Assembly (NCBI GenBank): GCA_018714695.1
Contig: DVNB01000093.1
Location: 1-32,058 of the forward strand
DNA: 32,058 bases
DNA from: Candidatus Ornithomonoglobus merdipullorum
Lineage (GTDB): Bacteria > Bacillota > Clostridia > UBA1381
Direction: 5' to 3'
Shown here piece by piece: positions 1 to 8,334 of this stretch (the stretch's first letter is position 1; each line of letters begins with the position of its first letter). A program made the translations under genes and the position numbers. Below the pieces are notes generated by a model, which did not search any database, was not told where the DNA came from, and worked only from the letters and a program-made list of their open reading frames with translations.

Positions 1-1
1 A

Positions 2-454
2 GAAGAAGAACAGTATGATGGATTTTACGCAGTTGCAAGCAACTTGGATAGCGATCCACTCGAAATTATTAAGGTCAACAAAATGCGGTGGCAGATAGAA
101 GAATGTTTTAGAGTCGTAAAGTTGGAATTTAAAGCACGACCTATATATGTGCGTCTTGAAAACCGGATAAAGGCGCATTTGCTGACATGTTATATCGCGC
201 TTGTACTGTACAAGTATTTAGATAAAGTGACTGAACACAGATACAGTTGTGAGCAATTGTTTGAGACATTAAAAGAGATGAATATGCTTGAATTGGTTGG
301 AAAGGGATATGTGCCGGCATACAAAAGAACAGAGATAACGGATATGCTGCATGAAATATTCGGTTTCAGAACGGACTATGAGATAATCAAAAAAGATAAT
401 ATGAAAAAAATTTTGAAACATACAAAAACAAAAATCCAGAACGCAAAATTTTAA
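2..454 (+). CDS. IS1634-family transposase, C-terminal fragment (cut by window edge)
   Basis: This is the last 150 residues of a DDE transposase that would catalyse IS excision and insertion. The frame is open from base 2, so the start lies upstream of the window; the internal TTG at 44 is not a real start. The C-terminal signature RWQIEECFRVVKLEF fits the R-(3)-E-(6)-K part of the IS4/IS1634 YREK motif, with Asn in the Tyr position. The following KARPIYVRLENRIKAHLLTC segment is typical of IS1634 members. Whether the element is intact cannot be judged because most of the gene is missing here. Family assignment is by eye from these motifs. Confidence 0.85.
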   Translation, partial: EEEQYDGFYAVASNLDSDPLEIIKVNKMRWQIEECFRVVKLEFKARPIYVRLENRIKAHLLTCYIALVLYKYLDKVTEHRYSCEQLFETLKEMNMLELVGKGYVPAYKRTEITDMLHEIFGFRTDYEIIKKDNMKKILKHTKTKIQNAKF

Positions 455-463
455 CGCACCCCA

Positions 464-507
464 AAGCCCAATAAATGGCGTAGCTATCGCATTTATTGGG
501 CTTTTTT
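464..507 (+). terminator. Rho-independent terminator after the transposase
   Basis: A perfect 14-bp stem, AAGCCCAATAAATG paired with CATTTATTGGGCTT, encloses a 12-nt loop and runs into a T tract at 502-507. It begins 9 nt after the transposase stop codon. Confidence 0.8.
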
Positions 508-584
508 ATGCGTTTGGGTGTTAAACTCGGGATTATATCACAGATCCGATGTGTATGTCAATAGCGGTTCGCTCAAGCGCCGCG

Positions 585-601
585 AAAACGGCGGCCCGCC
601 G
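585..601 (-). terminator. Probable terminator of the ABC/peptidase operon
   Basis: On the minus strand a GC-rich self-complementary CGGCGGGCCGCCG is followed directly by TTTT. It lies 17 nt beyond the stop of the last permease gene. The stem is short (5 bp around a 3-nt loop) and the T run is short, so this is moderate evidence. Confidence 0.45.
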
Positions 602-618
602 CATCGTTCATGAGCTCT

Positions 619-1344
619 TTATGCTGGCGAATGAACGCGCATCTTTTTCCGGATCGGCAAGCCAAACATAGCAGCACCCGCCGCAGCTGAGGCGCATTGT
701 GCCAGAACGGCAGTCACAGGCATAGAGAATTCCGGATCAAGCGCGTTTAGAGTCAAAGGATATTCGGTGAAGAAGCTTCCGTTCCAGATACCCAAGGCCT
801 CCGGCATCGGAAGGACCATACACAAAAACGGTACTGCCATCCATGCGTATACAAGCCACGGTCTGAGCCTTCCGAGGAACCATCCCGAGCCCAACGCAAA
901 CAAAAGTGCCGGGAGCAGCGTGACCGCCGCTGGGAGAAAAAGCCCTCCCCACTCATACCATTTAAAACAGCTGCCGTAAAAAACCGCCGCCTCCGCAAGG
1001 CATACCAGCGACAGCAGCACGCTCCCGGCCAATGCGGCGGCGCACCGCGCGGCCGCGTACCTAGCGGGCGCGGCAGGCGCGGCATCTGTAAGGACCGCCG
1101 CGCGCACGGCCTTCGGCGAGGTGAAGAATGTGATGAAAAACAAGGTGCCGATCCACAGCATTGGTATCATCCTGCTGAGATAATCCCCGAAGCTCCACGG
1201 TGAAAACGGCGCGGTATGAGACACACCGAATATCGTTACATTATTCAGCACCTGCCATCCGTAAAACATTGTCACAAGCAGGAGCCCAAAGAAAAATTTG
1301 TTGCAGAGCAGTCTTTTGCACTCATATTTAAATATCTTAAGCAA
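619..1344 (-). CDS. ABC-2 type transporter permease, six-helix membrane protein
   Basis: A 241-residue integral membrane protein with about six hydrophobic segments (roughly residues 17-35, 58-75, 98-120, 132-155, 160-180, 205-228). It has no soluble domain and no recognisable catalytic motif. I infer that it is the second permease half for the ATPase encoded at 3523-4383. The start is a TTG at 1344, chosen because GAGGAGG sits 9 nt upstream. It overlaps the end of the M1-permease gene by 8 bp, so the two are probably translationally coupled. It is the last gene of a module (ATPase, permease-peptidase, permease) that follows an OmpR-type two-component pair, a layout common for regulated export or antimicrobial-resistance ABC systems. 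The substrate is unknown. Confidence 0.75.
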   Translation of the reverse strand: MLKIFKYECKRLLCNKFFFGLLLVTMFYGWQVLNNVTIFGVSHTAPFSPWSFGDYLSRMIPMLWIGTLFFITFFTSPKAVRAAVLTDAAPAAPARYAAARCAAALAGSVLLSLVCLAEAAVFYGSCFKWYEWGGLFLPAAVTLLPALLFALGSGWFLGRLRPWLVYAWMAVPFLCMVLPMPEALGIWNGSFFTEYPLTLNALDPEFSMPVTAVLAQCASAAAGAAMFGLPIRKKMRVHSPA

Positions 1345-3526
1345 GGTCCAGATCCTCCTCTCTCAGTCCGCAGGCGTCAAGAAAGTTTTGATAGGTCAGA
1401 TACGGATAACTCGGATCCAATTCACGATTGAACAGATCGTGAAGTATCTTATCCATCGCCTCTTCTCCCCCGACCAATTTCTCAGCCTTTAAGATCTTCA
1501 GCGGCATTTCACAGTATTGACGCACATATGTCAAGCTGCCCAAAACCTCAGTTTTCTTATCCTTCGGAAGTGTATCAAGATATTCCGGATGACGGACATA
1601 ATAATTTAAATAATGATCATCCGTCTCACGTCGCCACTGCTCCGCATAATATTTCTCGGCGTGCTCCCCGCCGTACAGCTCCTTGACGATCCTGTATGTA
1701 GTATAGACCGTAAGCCCTTCCGCCGACCAAGGCGACGTGTCGTCTGAGATATCGAACATATTGGCAAGTCCCCACCACTGATGGACCAGCTCATGTATCA
1801 TTACCTCTCCCGGGACCGCGCCCTTGCCGCCGTCATTCAGATTCGCGGCAGTGAAATCCGCCTCATCCAGTAAGCTGGCGCCGTCCGCGGCATAGCCGCC
1901 GCCTGATACGCGGCTCTGTATCAGCTTAAGCGTTTCGCCGGTGCCGAAAGAAAGCCGTCCGTAGTGCTCCGTGCAGTAGTCCACTACCGCCTTTACCGCG
2001 TCTGCCGCTCCGGCAGCTTCCATGACCTCACGGTGCCTGCGCCCGTAATAGAATTGGACCGTGATCCCGCCCGCTTCGATATCCTGTCTGATATAGTCAC
2101 CGGCATACAAAATGCCGCCCGTCCCCATATCCTCATACCTCCATACAGCAGTCCCGTCGCCATTTTCCGACACCCTTTCCGCCTCGGCAGTTCCGAACGG
2201 GATCACCGTCATATGCTCCGGCAATGTGATCTCTACAGTGACCGGTATAACGCCGTCCTCCGAAGAAACATTTATCAGCCGCGGAGCCATATCGGCGTTC
2301 TCAAGACAAATATATTCGCCGCTTATCTCCTGACGTCCCTGCATGGTCGAAAGCGAATTATCCTCCTGAGGGAATCCGCCGTATTCCACCGTGAGCTCGA
2401 TCTCCTCCTCAGCGGGGACTGTGACCTCAAGCAGCGCCTCATTATACTCCTGATAATCCCCTGCCGAAAATGGCGTATCCACTCCGTTTGCTTTTACCGC
2501 GGAGATCTTGTAGCCGGGATTTATCCCAAACGCCGCCGTCCGGGCTTGTCCCGACGTATTGCGGAACAGATATGTCGCGATACCCTCCACAGTGCCCGCG
2601 TCAGTATCCGGATACACCCGGACCTCTCTTCCGGTACAGGTGACGCCCTCCGGGGAAGGCAGCTTGTCAAATATCATGACAGTCTGGTCAGGGTTGCTGT
2701 GATCCACGATAGGCTGCGCCGCATACGCGGCTCCGGAGCAGGCGATAAGCAGCAACGCGGCGGCAGGTCTGTATATGCGTCTGCTGCCGAAGATCAGCGA
2801 GCCGAGGATGCCCTTCCCGTGCTGACGTATGCAAAGCCATGACAGCACCCATATCCCGGCAAGAGCCGTAAGCCATGTCATACGCATATACGCGGCTGAC
2901 CGAAATATCCTGAAATTGCTGAAATCGTCCGACAGCGCCCATACGCATGGATTGAGCCAGCACAGCTGCCAGTCATCCGCCCATACGGTCAGGCTCAGTC
3001 CCGCAAATGCCGCAAAAAGCACAAGAGACAGGTCCGCCCGCCTCGTGAACTGATAGGCGGCGGCAGCGGCGAGTATAGCGGCAGGCATGGACAGCCCCAT
3101 AAAAAGAATATAGGCAAGACAATGATCCGTCATATCAAATACCGCGCCTGTCTTTATCAAAGTGACCGGGCACCATACTGCCGTTGTGATGAGTAGCATG
3201 ACAAGTGACATAAACAGCAGCGTCAGCAGACGCATGAGAGCGGTACGCATAGGAGATACCACAGCATCCGTGATCACGTCCACACGATTCCTCACTGTAC
3301 GGTCAAGCTCATACACAGTGAGCAAGCCGAACATTATCCCGCTCACCACGCCGCCCGCCAGAGCAGGATTGGCAAGATACATTGAAAGCATTGTCTCGGC
3401 GGATGCCGGTTTGTACAAGGTCAGTCCCGCCAAAGGCGACAGTACCGACAAAAGCATGATAAGCTGCGCCGGATGTTCCTTGAACATCCTCCTCACTTCC
3501 CAAAAAAGCATTTTGACCGTTTTCAT
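1337..3526 (-). CDS. ABC permease fused to an M1-type zinc metallopeptidase
   Basis: A 729-residue fusion. The first ~270 residues hold about seven membrane segments like an ABC-2 permease. The rest is an extracytoplasmic domain with the gluzincin motif HELVH at 578-582 (zinc ligands H578 and H582, catalytic E579) and a third-ligand candidate in WSAEG, at about E603. The usual spacing in M1 enzymes is 18 residues between the last His and this Glu; here it is 20. The exopeptidase GAMEN motif is not present; GGGYAADG stands in the corresponding region. Such permease/M1 fusions are known in Firmicutes and Bacteroidetes, but their substrates are not well defined. The gene starts inside the ATPase stop (ATGA overlap), with GAGGAGG upstream, and overlaps the next permease by 8 bp. 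Confidence 0.85.
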   Translation of the reverse strand: MKTVKMLFWEVRRMFKEHPAQLIMLLSVLSPLAGLTLYKPASAETMLSMYLANPALAGGVVSGIMFGLLTVYELDRTVRNRVDVITDAVVSPMRTALMRLLTLLFMSLVMLLITTAVWCPVTLIKTGAVFDMTDHCLAYILFMGLSMPAAILAAAAAYQFTRRADLSLVLFAAFAGLSLTVWADDWQLCWLNPCVWALSDDFSNFRIFRSAAYMRMTWLTALAGIWVLSWLCIRQHGKGILGSLIFGSRRIYRPAAALLLIACSGAAYAAQPIVDHSNPDQTVMIFDKLPSPEGVTCTGREVRVYPDTDAGTVEGIATYLFRNTSGQARTAAFGINPGYKISAVKANGVDTPFSAGDYQEYNEALLEVTVPAEEEIELTVEYGGFPQEDNSLSTMQGRQEISGEYICLENADMAPRLINVSSEDGVIPVTVEITLPEHMTVIPFGTAEAERVSENGDGTAVWRYEDMGTGGILYAGDYIRQDIEAGGITVQFYYGRRHREVMEAAGAADAVKAVVDYCTEHYGRLSFGTGETLKLIQSRVSGGGYAADGASLLDEADFTAANLNDGGKGAVPGEVMIHELVHQWWGLANMFDISDDTSPWSAEGLTVYTTYRIVKELYGGEHAEKYYAEQWRRETDDHYLNYYVRHPEYLDTLPKDKKTEVLGSLTYVRQYCEMPLKILKAEKLVGGEEAMDKILHDLFNRELDPSYPYLTYQNFLDACGLREEDLDLA

Positions 3527-4383
3527 CTGCGCGCCTCCTCTGAGATCAGATACAGATACGCATCCTCCAATGTCGGTTCCTCAGGCTTTACATAGTCCGG
3601 CAGCATGTCCGCTACCGCCCGGCAGCGCACGCCGCAGCCGGTATTGACGCGCGCTGTGATATGCAGCCCATTTTCCCGCGCGTTATCCCGCTCCATAAAA
3701 ACTCCCACATGTCCGACGGCATTGCGTATCAGCTGCGACGGGGTCCCGTCAAACAGTATCCCTCCATGATCGATCACCACAAGCCGATCGCAGACAGACT
3801 GAACATCCTCTATGATATGCGTTGACAGCAGCACAAGACGCTTTTGCGCTGTCCGTGAAAACAGATTGCGGAAATGGATGCGTTCTTCCGGATCCAGTCC
3901 GACCGTCGGTTCGTCAAGTATCAGCAGCGGCGGATCGCCGAGCAGAGCCTGCGCGATGCCCACGCGCTGCCGCTGCCCTCCCGACAATGCGCGGATCCTT
4001 GTTCGTTTCTTCTCCTCCAGATTTACCGCTCCGATCACCTCGCGAACGGCTGCTTTAGTATCCTTCAGTCCCTTGAGCGCCGCCATATAATCCAGAAACT
4101 GTGTAACCGTAAGCTCATCAAAAAGACCGAAGTCCTGCGGCAGATAGCCGAGCCGCTCCTTCAACAGCCGGTCGTCCTCCGCAAGTGAGCGTCCGTCCGC
4201 CCTGATCGTTCCCGCCATAGGCATAAGCGCAGCCACCAGCAGCTTCATCAAGGTAGACTTCCCCGCGCCGTTGGGACCCAGTAATCCGATCAGGCTGGGT
4301 GTTTTCATATCCAGTGTGATATCCCTCAGCGCCTGTTTACCGTTCGGGTAGGTCATGCTGACGTTTTGAATGTTGATTTCCAT
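3523..4383 (-). CDS. ABC transporter ATP-binding protein
   Basis: A 286-residue cytoplasmic ATPase that would power the two downstream permeases. It carries Walker A GPNGAGKST near residue 38, signature LSGGQRQRV and Walker B LLILDEPTVGLD, followed by the switch His in LLSTHIIED. The C-terminal ~70 residues form the extension usual in exporters of this CcmA/NatA-like type. The ATG at 4383 is chosen because AAAGGA lies just upstream; the frame stays open to 4521 but that extension has no ribosome binding site and no domain homology. It is the first gene of the module, ~150 bp after the kinase gene, and its stop overlaps the next start as ATGA. Confidence 0.9.
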   Translation of the reverse strand: MEINIQNVSMTYPNGKQALRDITLDMKTPSLIGLLGPNGAGKSTLMKLLVAALMPMAGTIRADGRSLAEDDRLLKERLGYLPQDFGLFDELTVTQFLDYMAALKGLKDTKAAVREVIGAVNLEEKKRTRIRALSGGQRQRVGIAQALLGDPPLLILDEPTVGLDPEERIHFRNLFSRTAQKRLVLLSTHIIEDVQSVCDRLVVIDHGGILFDGTPSQLIRNAVGHVGVFMERDNARENGLHITARVNTGCGVRCRAVADMLPDYVKPEEPTLEDAYLYLISEEARR

Positions 4384-4488
4384 AATATCAGTATCCTTTC
4401 TATCTAAGATCGTATACAGTATACCGACATTATATGGAGTAAGCTTGAATACTATATGTGTTTTATATGGAGATTTCTTTGTTAAAGC

Positions 4489-4519
4489 AAAAATATAGGA
4501 CCGCCCCTCAGAGCGATCC
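4489..4519 (-). terminator. Probable terminator after the histidine kinase gene
   Basis: On the minus strand GGATCGCT pairs with GGCGGTCC (two G-T wobbles) around a 6-nt loop, followed by TATATTTTTG. It starts about 16 nt after the kinase stop codon, and would separate the two-component genes from the ABC module. Confidence 0.5.
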
Positions 4520-4534
4520 AATGTTCGATATATG

Positions 4535-6046
4535 TCATTCCTGCTGAAAGATAACGACCGCCCGTACTCCGTCCTCTGTGTTCTCGATCGTACAGGAGGC
4601 GTTATGCCGTTCCAGTATCATCCGCACCAGATAGAGGCCGAGACCGCTCCCGCCGGTGCTGCGGTTTCTGGAACCCTCCTCCCTGTAAAACGCTTCAAAG
4701 AGATGCGGCAGCGCATTTTCACTGATATGGACACCTGTGTTCTCGATCATAAAAGCCGGCCTGCCTTTCTCCGTTCCGCACCACACACGTATCTCTGCTC
4801 CCTCAGGCGAATAGAGTATCGCATTGGAAAGCAGATTGTCAACCGCCTTGCCAAGCAGAATACCGTCTCCCGTTACAAAGATCCCCGGCTGCAGCAGTAT
4901 TTTCAAACGCTGCCCCCGCTGCCCGGCAAGCTCGGCGTCCAGTCCGATCTGCCGTTCTATCAATGCCGGCAGTTCTACGGCTTCATGCTTTACATCCGTC
5001 TTGCCGCTTTCCATCCGCGATATTGTCAGCATCTCGTTTATCAGCTCCTCCATTCGCCCCGCGACCTGAAGCGAGCGGAACAGATATTTATCGCGGTCAC
5101 GGTACACATCTATCCCCTCCAACATTCCCGAGAGCTGCCCCTTCATGATCGTGAGCGGAGTCTTAAGCTCATGAGATGCCGCGGAGAAAAAAGCCGTCCT
5201 TCGCCGGTCCGCCTCCCGTTCCCTTTCCATCTCTCCGATCAATGCACGGTTGGCGTCTTCAAGCTCCGAAAGCGCCGCGGACAGCTTCTGTGACATCAGG
5301 TCGAGACTGCTCCCCAGAGTGCCTATCTCGTCACGCCGCCGCTCATTGCACTCCCAATTGAAGTCAAGCTCCGACATCCGCTTTGCGATCCCGCTTATGC
5401 GTACGATTGGACGTGTGATATATCTTGAGTATACAAAAGCGCAAAACAGCGAAAATATAAGCAGCGCCAGTAAAAGCCACGGTATCATACGCACGAGCGC
5501 CCGGACTGCAGGATTCTCCTCCTCCGCATGAGGCGTCACATACAGCCCGTATATACCGCTCCGGTCCGCAAAGGATACATCCGCAATAATGGAATATTGC
5601 TGCAGCGTGGTGACCGTCATTGAATACTCGTCCCCATCGGACACCTGCACTCCCCACGATGCGGAAACGTCCTCCCCTTCTCCGGAGCCGTCCGTGGACA
5701 CTCTGATATTATCATCCTCATGTATCGACTGCACTGACAATTCGGATCCCGTATCCGCAAACTCGCCGTCCGGGTCCAGCAATATAACGTCCGACCGTGT
5801 GTCACGTATAAATTCGTCCAGCACAGGGCCGCTGTCCTCAATATTCGTCTCTTTGAGCCGTTCCGCTAGCGCGTCCACCTGCTTCTGCAGATCGTCGGTC
5901 ACGACCGAGGTATACGTGCTCGGAGTTGCCCAGGCGATAAGCCCGAATGTGACGGCACCGGCACAGAGCAGTATCAGGAATGTTATCAGAAAAATACGCG
6001 CGGTCAGACTTTCACCCAGTTTCCTTCGCAGCACGATAACCGACAC
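4535..6046 (-). CDS. Membrane sensor histidine kinase (EnvZ/BaeS/VanS type)
   Basis: A 503-residue sensor kinase. A first membrane segment (about 17-40) is followed by an extracytoplasmic sensor region of ~135 residues, a second membrane segment (about 185-207), a HAMP linker (SRYITRPIVRISG onward), a HisKA domain with phospho-acceptor H292 in ASHELKTPL, and a HATPase domain with the N box DNLLSNAILYS and glycine box GSGLGLYL. It overlaps the response regulator gene by 35 bp and should phosphorylate it. The GTG at 6046 is used here, but a GTG at 6034 has a better-spaced GAGGGG upstream and is equally likely. The nearby ABC module is the natural regulatory target (inference). Confidence 0.9.
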   Translation of the reverse strand: MSVIVLRRKLGESLTARIFLITFLILLCAGAVTFGLIAWATPSTYTSVVTDDLQKQVDALAERLKETNIEDSGPVLDEFIRDTRSDVILLDPDGEFADTGSELSVQSIHEDDNIRVSTDGSGEGEDVSASWGVQVSDGDEYSMTVTTLQQYSIIADVSFADRSGIYGLYVTPHAEEENPAVRALVRMIPWLLLALLIFSLFCAFVYSRYITRPIVRISGIAKRMSELDFNWECNERRRDEIGTLGSSLDLMSQKLSAALSELEDANRALIGEMEREREADRRRTAFFSAASHELKTPLTIMKGQLSGMLEGIDVYRDRDKYLFRSLQVAGRMEELINEMLTISRMESGKTDVKHEAVELPALIERQIGLDAELAGQRGQRLKILLQPGIFVTGDGILLGKAVDNLLSNAILYSPEGAEIRVWCGTEKGRPAFMIENTGVHISENALPHLFEAFYREEGSRNRSTGGSGLGLYLVRMILERHNASCTIENTEDGVRAVVIFQQE

Positions 6047-6680
6047 CCCTCACTGTTTCTATATAGTCCCGTTTCAGCTTATGGCGCAGATTTTTAATGT
6101 GGCTGTCCACCACCCGCTCATCGCCGAAAAAGTCATAGCCCCACAGCTTTGCCAAAAGGATCTCTCTTGTGAACACGCGCCCCGGCGCAGCCAAAAACGT
6201 ATGCAGCAGATCAAATTCCTTCGCCGTCAGCTCAAGCGGACGTTCCTCCAGAAAAACCTCTCTCGTATCGGTATCGAGCGCCAGATCCCGATACCGCAGA
6301 CGAGTCTCCTCTCCCGCTCCGCCGCTTCTTCGAAGTATCACGCGGATCTTCTCAAGAAGGACGGGCATTGAAAACGGCTTTGTTACATAGTCGTCAATAT
6401 TCAGCCCGAAACCGCGCAGCTGCTCATCCTCTCCGTCCAGAGCCGTGAGCATAAGGATCGGTATCTGTGACTGTCTGCGTATCAGCTCACACACTCCGAA
6501 GCCGTCTATCTTCGGGAGCATAATATCGAGCAGAACAAGATCAAACGGCTGTGACCGGAAAAGCTCCAGCGCCGCAACGCCGTCACCCGCGGCAACAGGG
6601 GCATATCCCGCGTTCCGGAGATAAGCGCAGAGCAGCTCCTGAATATCCGGCTCATCCTCAACTATCAAAATATTCTTCAT
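6012..6680 (-). CDS. OmpR/PhoB-family response regulator
   Basis: A 222-residue DNA-binding regulator. The receiver domain (1-115) has the acidic pocket E8/D9, phospho-acceptor D52 in LVLLDIMLPK and the conserved Lys in VTKPFS. The C-terminal winged helix (about 125-220) has the typical LTAKEFDLL and DSHIKNLRHKL segments and ends with the VRGVGYR wing. It is partnered with the overlapping histidine kinase gene. It is the first gene of a minus-strand group whose likely target is the ABC/M1-peptidase module downstream. Nothing unusual in the domain is visible. Confidence 0.95.
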   Translation of the reverse strand: MKNILIVEDEPDIQELLCAYLRNAGYAPVAAGDGVAALELFRSQPFDLVLLDIMLPKIDGFGVCELIRRQSQIPILMLTALDGEDEQLRGFGLNIDDYVTKPFSMPVLLEKIRVILRRSGGAGEETRLRYRDLALDTDTREVFLEERPLELTAKEFDLLHTFLAAPGRVFTREILLAKLWGYDFFGDERVVDSHIKNLRHKLKRDYIETVRGVGYRAAKETG

Positions 6681-6760
6681 AAATGATCACCAATTAGGTT
6701 ATACCATAAAATTATGAATTTACTATGGAGAAATTATTAATTACAGAATAAATTATATGC

Positions 6761-8134
6761 TCATTTCATAACAATGTTAAATCGCCCGTCCTTGTTTATC
6801 TCAAATTTCAGCGTACGTATATATTTATCAACAAAAGTTCTCCTCTCTGTAGGAGTCGGCTCGATACGGCAGCTGCGATATATGTTGTCAACAAGGCTTT
6901 TGTGATCCATATCGGGCCATATGCCTGTCGTGTTAAATTCATTTACAATATCTCTCAGTGCAGTCCTCAGAGCGAGAGTTTTTATCTCACTTATATTTCC
7001 CGTATTGAAATCATCTATGGAGCAGTAATATATGTTATTTTCTCTGAGCACACGCTTTATATTCATTCCGCATTTATCATATTCTATCATCACCAGAAAA
7101 TCAGCCTGCGGCAGCGAGGAGATCAGCCCCCAGAAGTCGGAATCGCTTGATACCAGTATGAACGACTGTATATTATTTTCATAATATTCTTTACATACAC
7201 CAGCAGTCATTTTTATATCCACGAGCGATTTCGCCTCCGTGACCCGTTCCACCTCTATGCGCTCTGTCGGGATATGTGTCAGCCGCTCCAGCAGCTTCCA
7301 TGCGTTATTTGTGTGGTAATCGTCATATAAAATTATCTTCTTTATCTTTGCAAGCTCATCTTGGTTCAAATTTTTCAGCACGGAATATAATTTATAAACA
7401 TCAGAATTTTCGCAGTCCACAACGATAGCGGCGGCATCGCTGTCCTCTATGAAATTATATATATTATCCTTTATTCCCTCATTGGCGTCCATGACCTTGT
7501 TGTTATCGTAAAATTCCTGATGGTGCATTTGGTACAATATCGTTAAAAATTTTCTGTCTGTGTTGAATACATTCCCGTAATCGGCAGGCTTCCAATGGAT
7601 ATATAGCTGAAACGGGTAAAACATGATATTTGTCATATATATTCTTCGTTCTTCACGCAAAAGCTTTAAAACCGCGTCGCTGTTGCTTGCCATACAGCCC
7701 GGTATCACAAACAGGCCTTTTACATATTCCCACGTTATCCATTCGGGGATCAAATTCTTGCAGTCGTTTATATGTGTGGTTATCAATTGATTTACCTTTA
7801 TCAAATATTTATCTAAAGTGGTATTGACCTGCAGCAAGTGCACATTATTTTTTTCAAGCCATTTTATATCGTCATGATCGAATACATCTATGCTGTCAAT
7901 ATTTTTCAACTCATACCGCAGGGCGCTGTCTATCTTGCTGTATTTCTGCATCATCATTGAGCGAACTATATTTAATATCCTTATAATACGCGCTTCTTTG
8001 CTGCTTCGTATTTCTTCGAGTATCTCCGGGCTGTCCTGACCGTAATTTTTTTCAAGCACGTCGTCGCGCACGCCGATCATGTAGGCTATCCGCGTGACCA
8101 CGTTTTTAGTCAACGTTCTCATATCAGCTTTCAT
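6761..8134 (-). CDS. NYN (PIN-like) domain protein, putative nuclease
   Basis: A 457-residue soluble protein. Residues about 235-390 form an NYN domain, a PIN-like metal-dependent nuclease fold. The expected acidic residues are D240 in IVVDCENSD, D306 in SLVDIKM, and D331/D333 in SSDSDFWG. The N-terminal ~230 residues are helical and charged with no family I recognise. The C-terminal ~65 residues could be a small nucleic-acid-binding cap. No partner gene is adjacent, so the substrate (probably RNA) is unknown. The gene is clearly richer in A and T than its neighbours, which suggests separate acquisition. ATG at 8134 has AAAGGA only 2 nt upstream; the ATG at 8122 (residue 5) is an alternative with 13-nt spacing. 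A minus-strand TATAAT lies at 8151-8156. Confidence 0.75.
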   Translation of the reverse strand: MKADMRTLTKNVVTRIAYMIGVRDDVLEKNYGQDSPEILEEIRSSKEARIIRILNIVRSMMMQKYSKIDSALRYELKNIDSIDVFDHDDIKWLEKNNVHLLQVNTTLDKYLIKVNQLITTHINDCKNLIPEWITWEYVKGLFVIPGCMASNSDAVLKLLREERRIYMTNIMFYPFQLYIHWKPADYGNVFNTDRKFLTILYQMHHQEFYDNNKVMDANEGIKDNIYNFIEDSDAAAIVVDCENSDVYKLYSVLKNLNQDELAKIKKIILYDDYHTNNAWKLLERLTHIPTERIEVERVTEAKSLVDIKMTAGVCKEYYENNIQSFILVSSDSDFWGLISSLPQADFLVMIEYDKCGMNIKRVLRENNIYYCSIDDFNTGNISEIKTLALRTALRDIVNEFNTTGIWPDMDHKSLVDNIYRSCRIEPTPTERRTFVDKYIRTLKFEINKDGRFNIVMK

Positions 8135-8334
8135 ATCCTTTCTATCGTTTATTATAAATATATGTTACACCAAATCCGGCAAATCGTCAATTGAAATAAC
8201 AGAGTATTTACAAAAATATAAACCAATTTTTCAGGATAATTGTGTCAGAAATTGCTGATCAGCTTGTGTTATATGAAAGAACGGCAATATATGATATTGA
8301 AATATGACATCGCATCAAAAAGCATGTCACATCT

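Larger units (their letters stand above)
1..531 (+). mobile_element. Right part of an IS1634-like insertion sequence
   Basis: The window opens inside a transposase gene whose conserved C-terminus is visible, followed by a hairpin and then the sequence TGTTAAACTCGGG at 519-531, which I take as the possible right inverted repeat. The left end lies outside the window, so neither the repeat nor a target-site duplication can be confirmed. The boundary is provisional. Confidence 0.5.

Noticed and set aside
1964-2842. A 292-codon open frame on the plus strand inside the M1-permease gene
   Set aside because: It lies wholly antisense to a gene with clear membrane and HEXXH motifs; its translation is Arg/His-rich with no domain or ribosome binding site.
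4384-4521. 46-residue N-terminal extension of the ABC ATPase
   Set aside because: It overlaps the predicted kinase terminator and has no ribosome binding site; the ATPase fold starts at the ATG at 4383.
4532-5293. A 253-codon plus-strand frame across the histidine kinase gene
   Set aside because: Antisense shadow of well-conserved kinase motifs; no recognisable protein.
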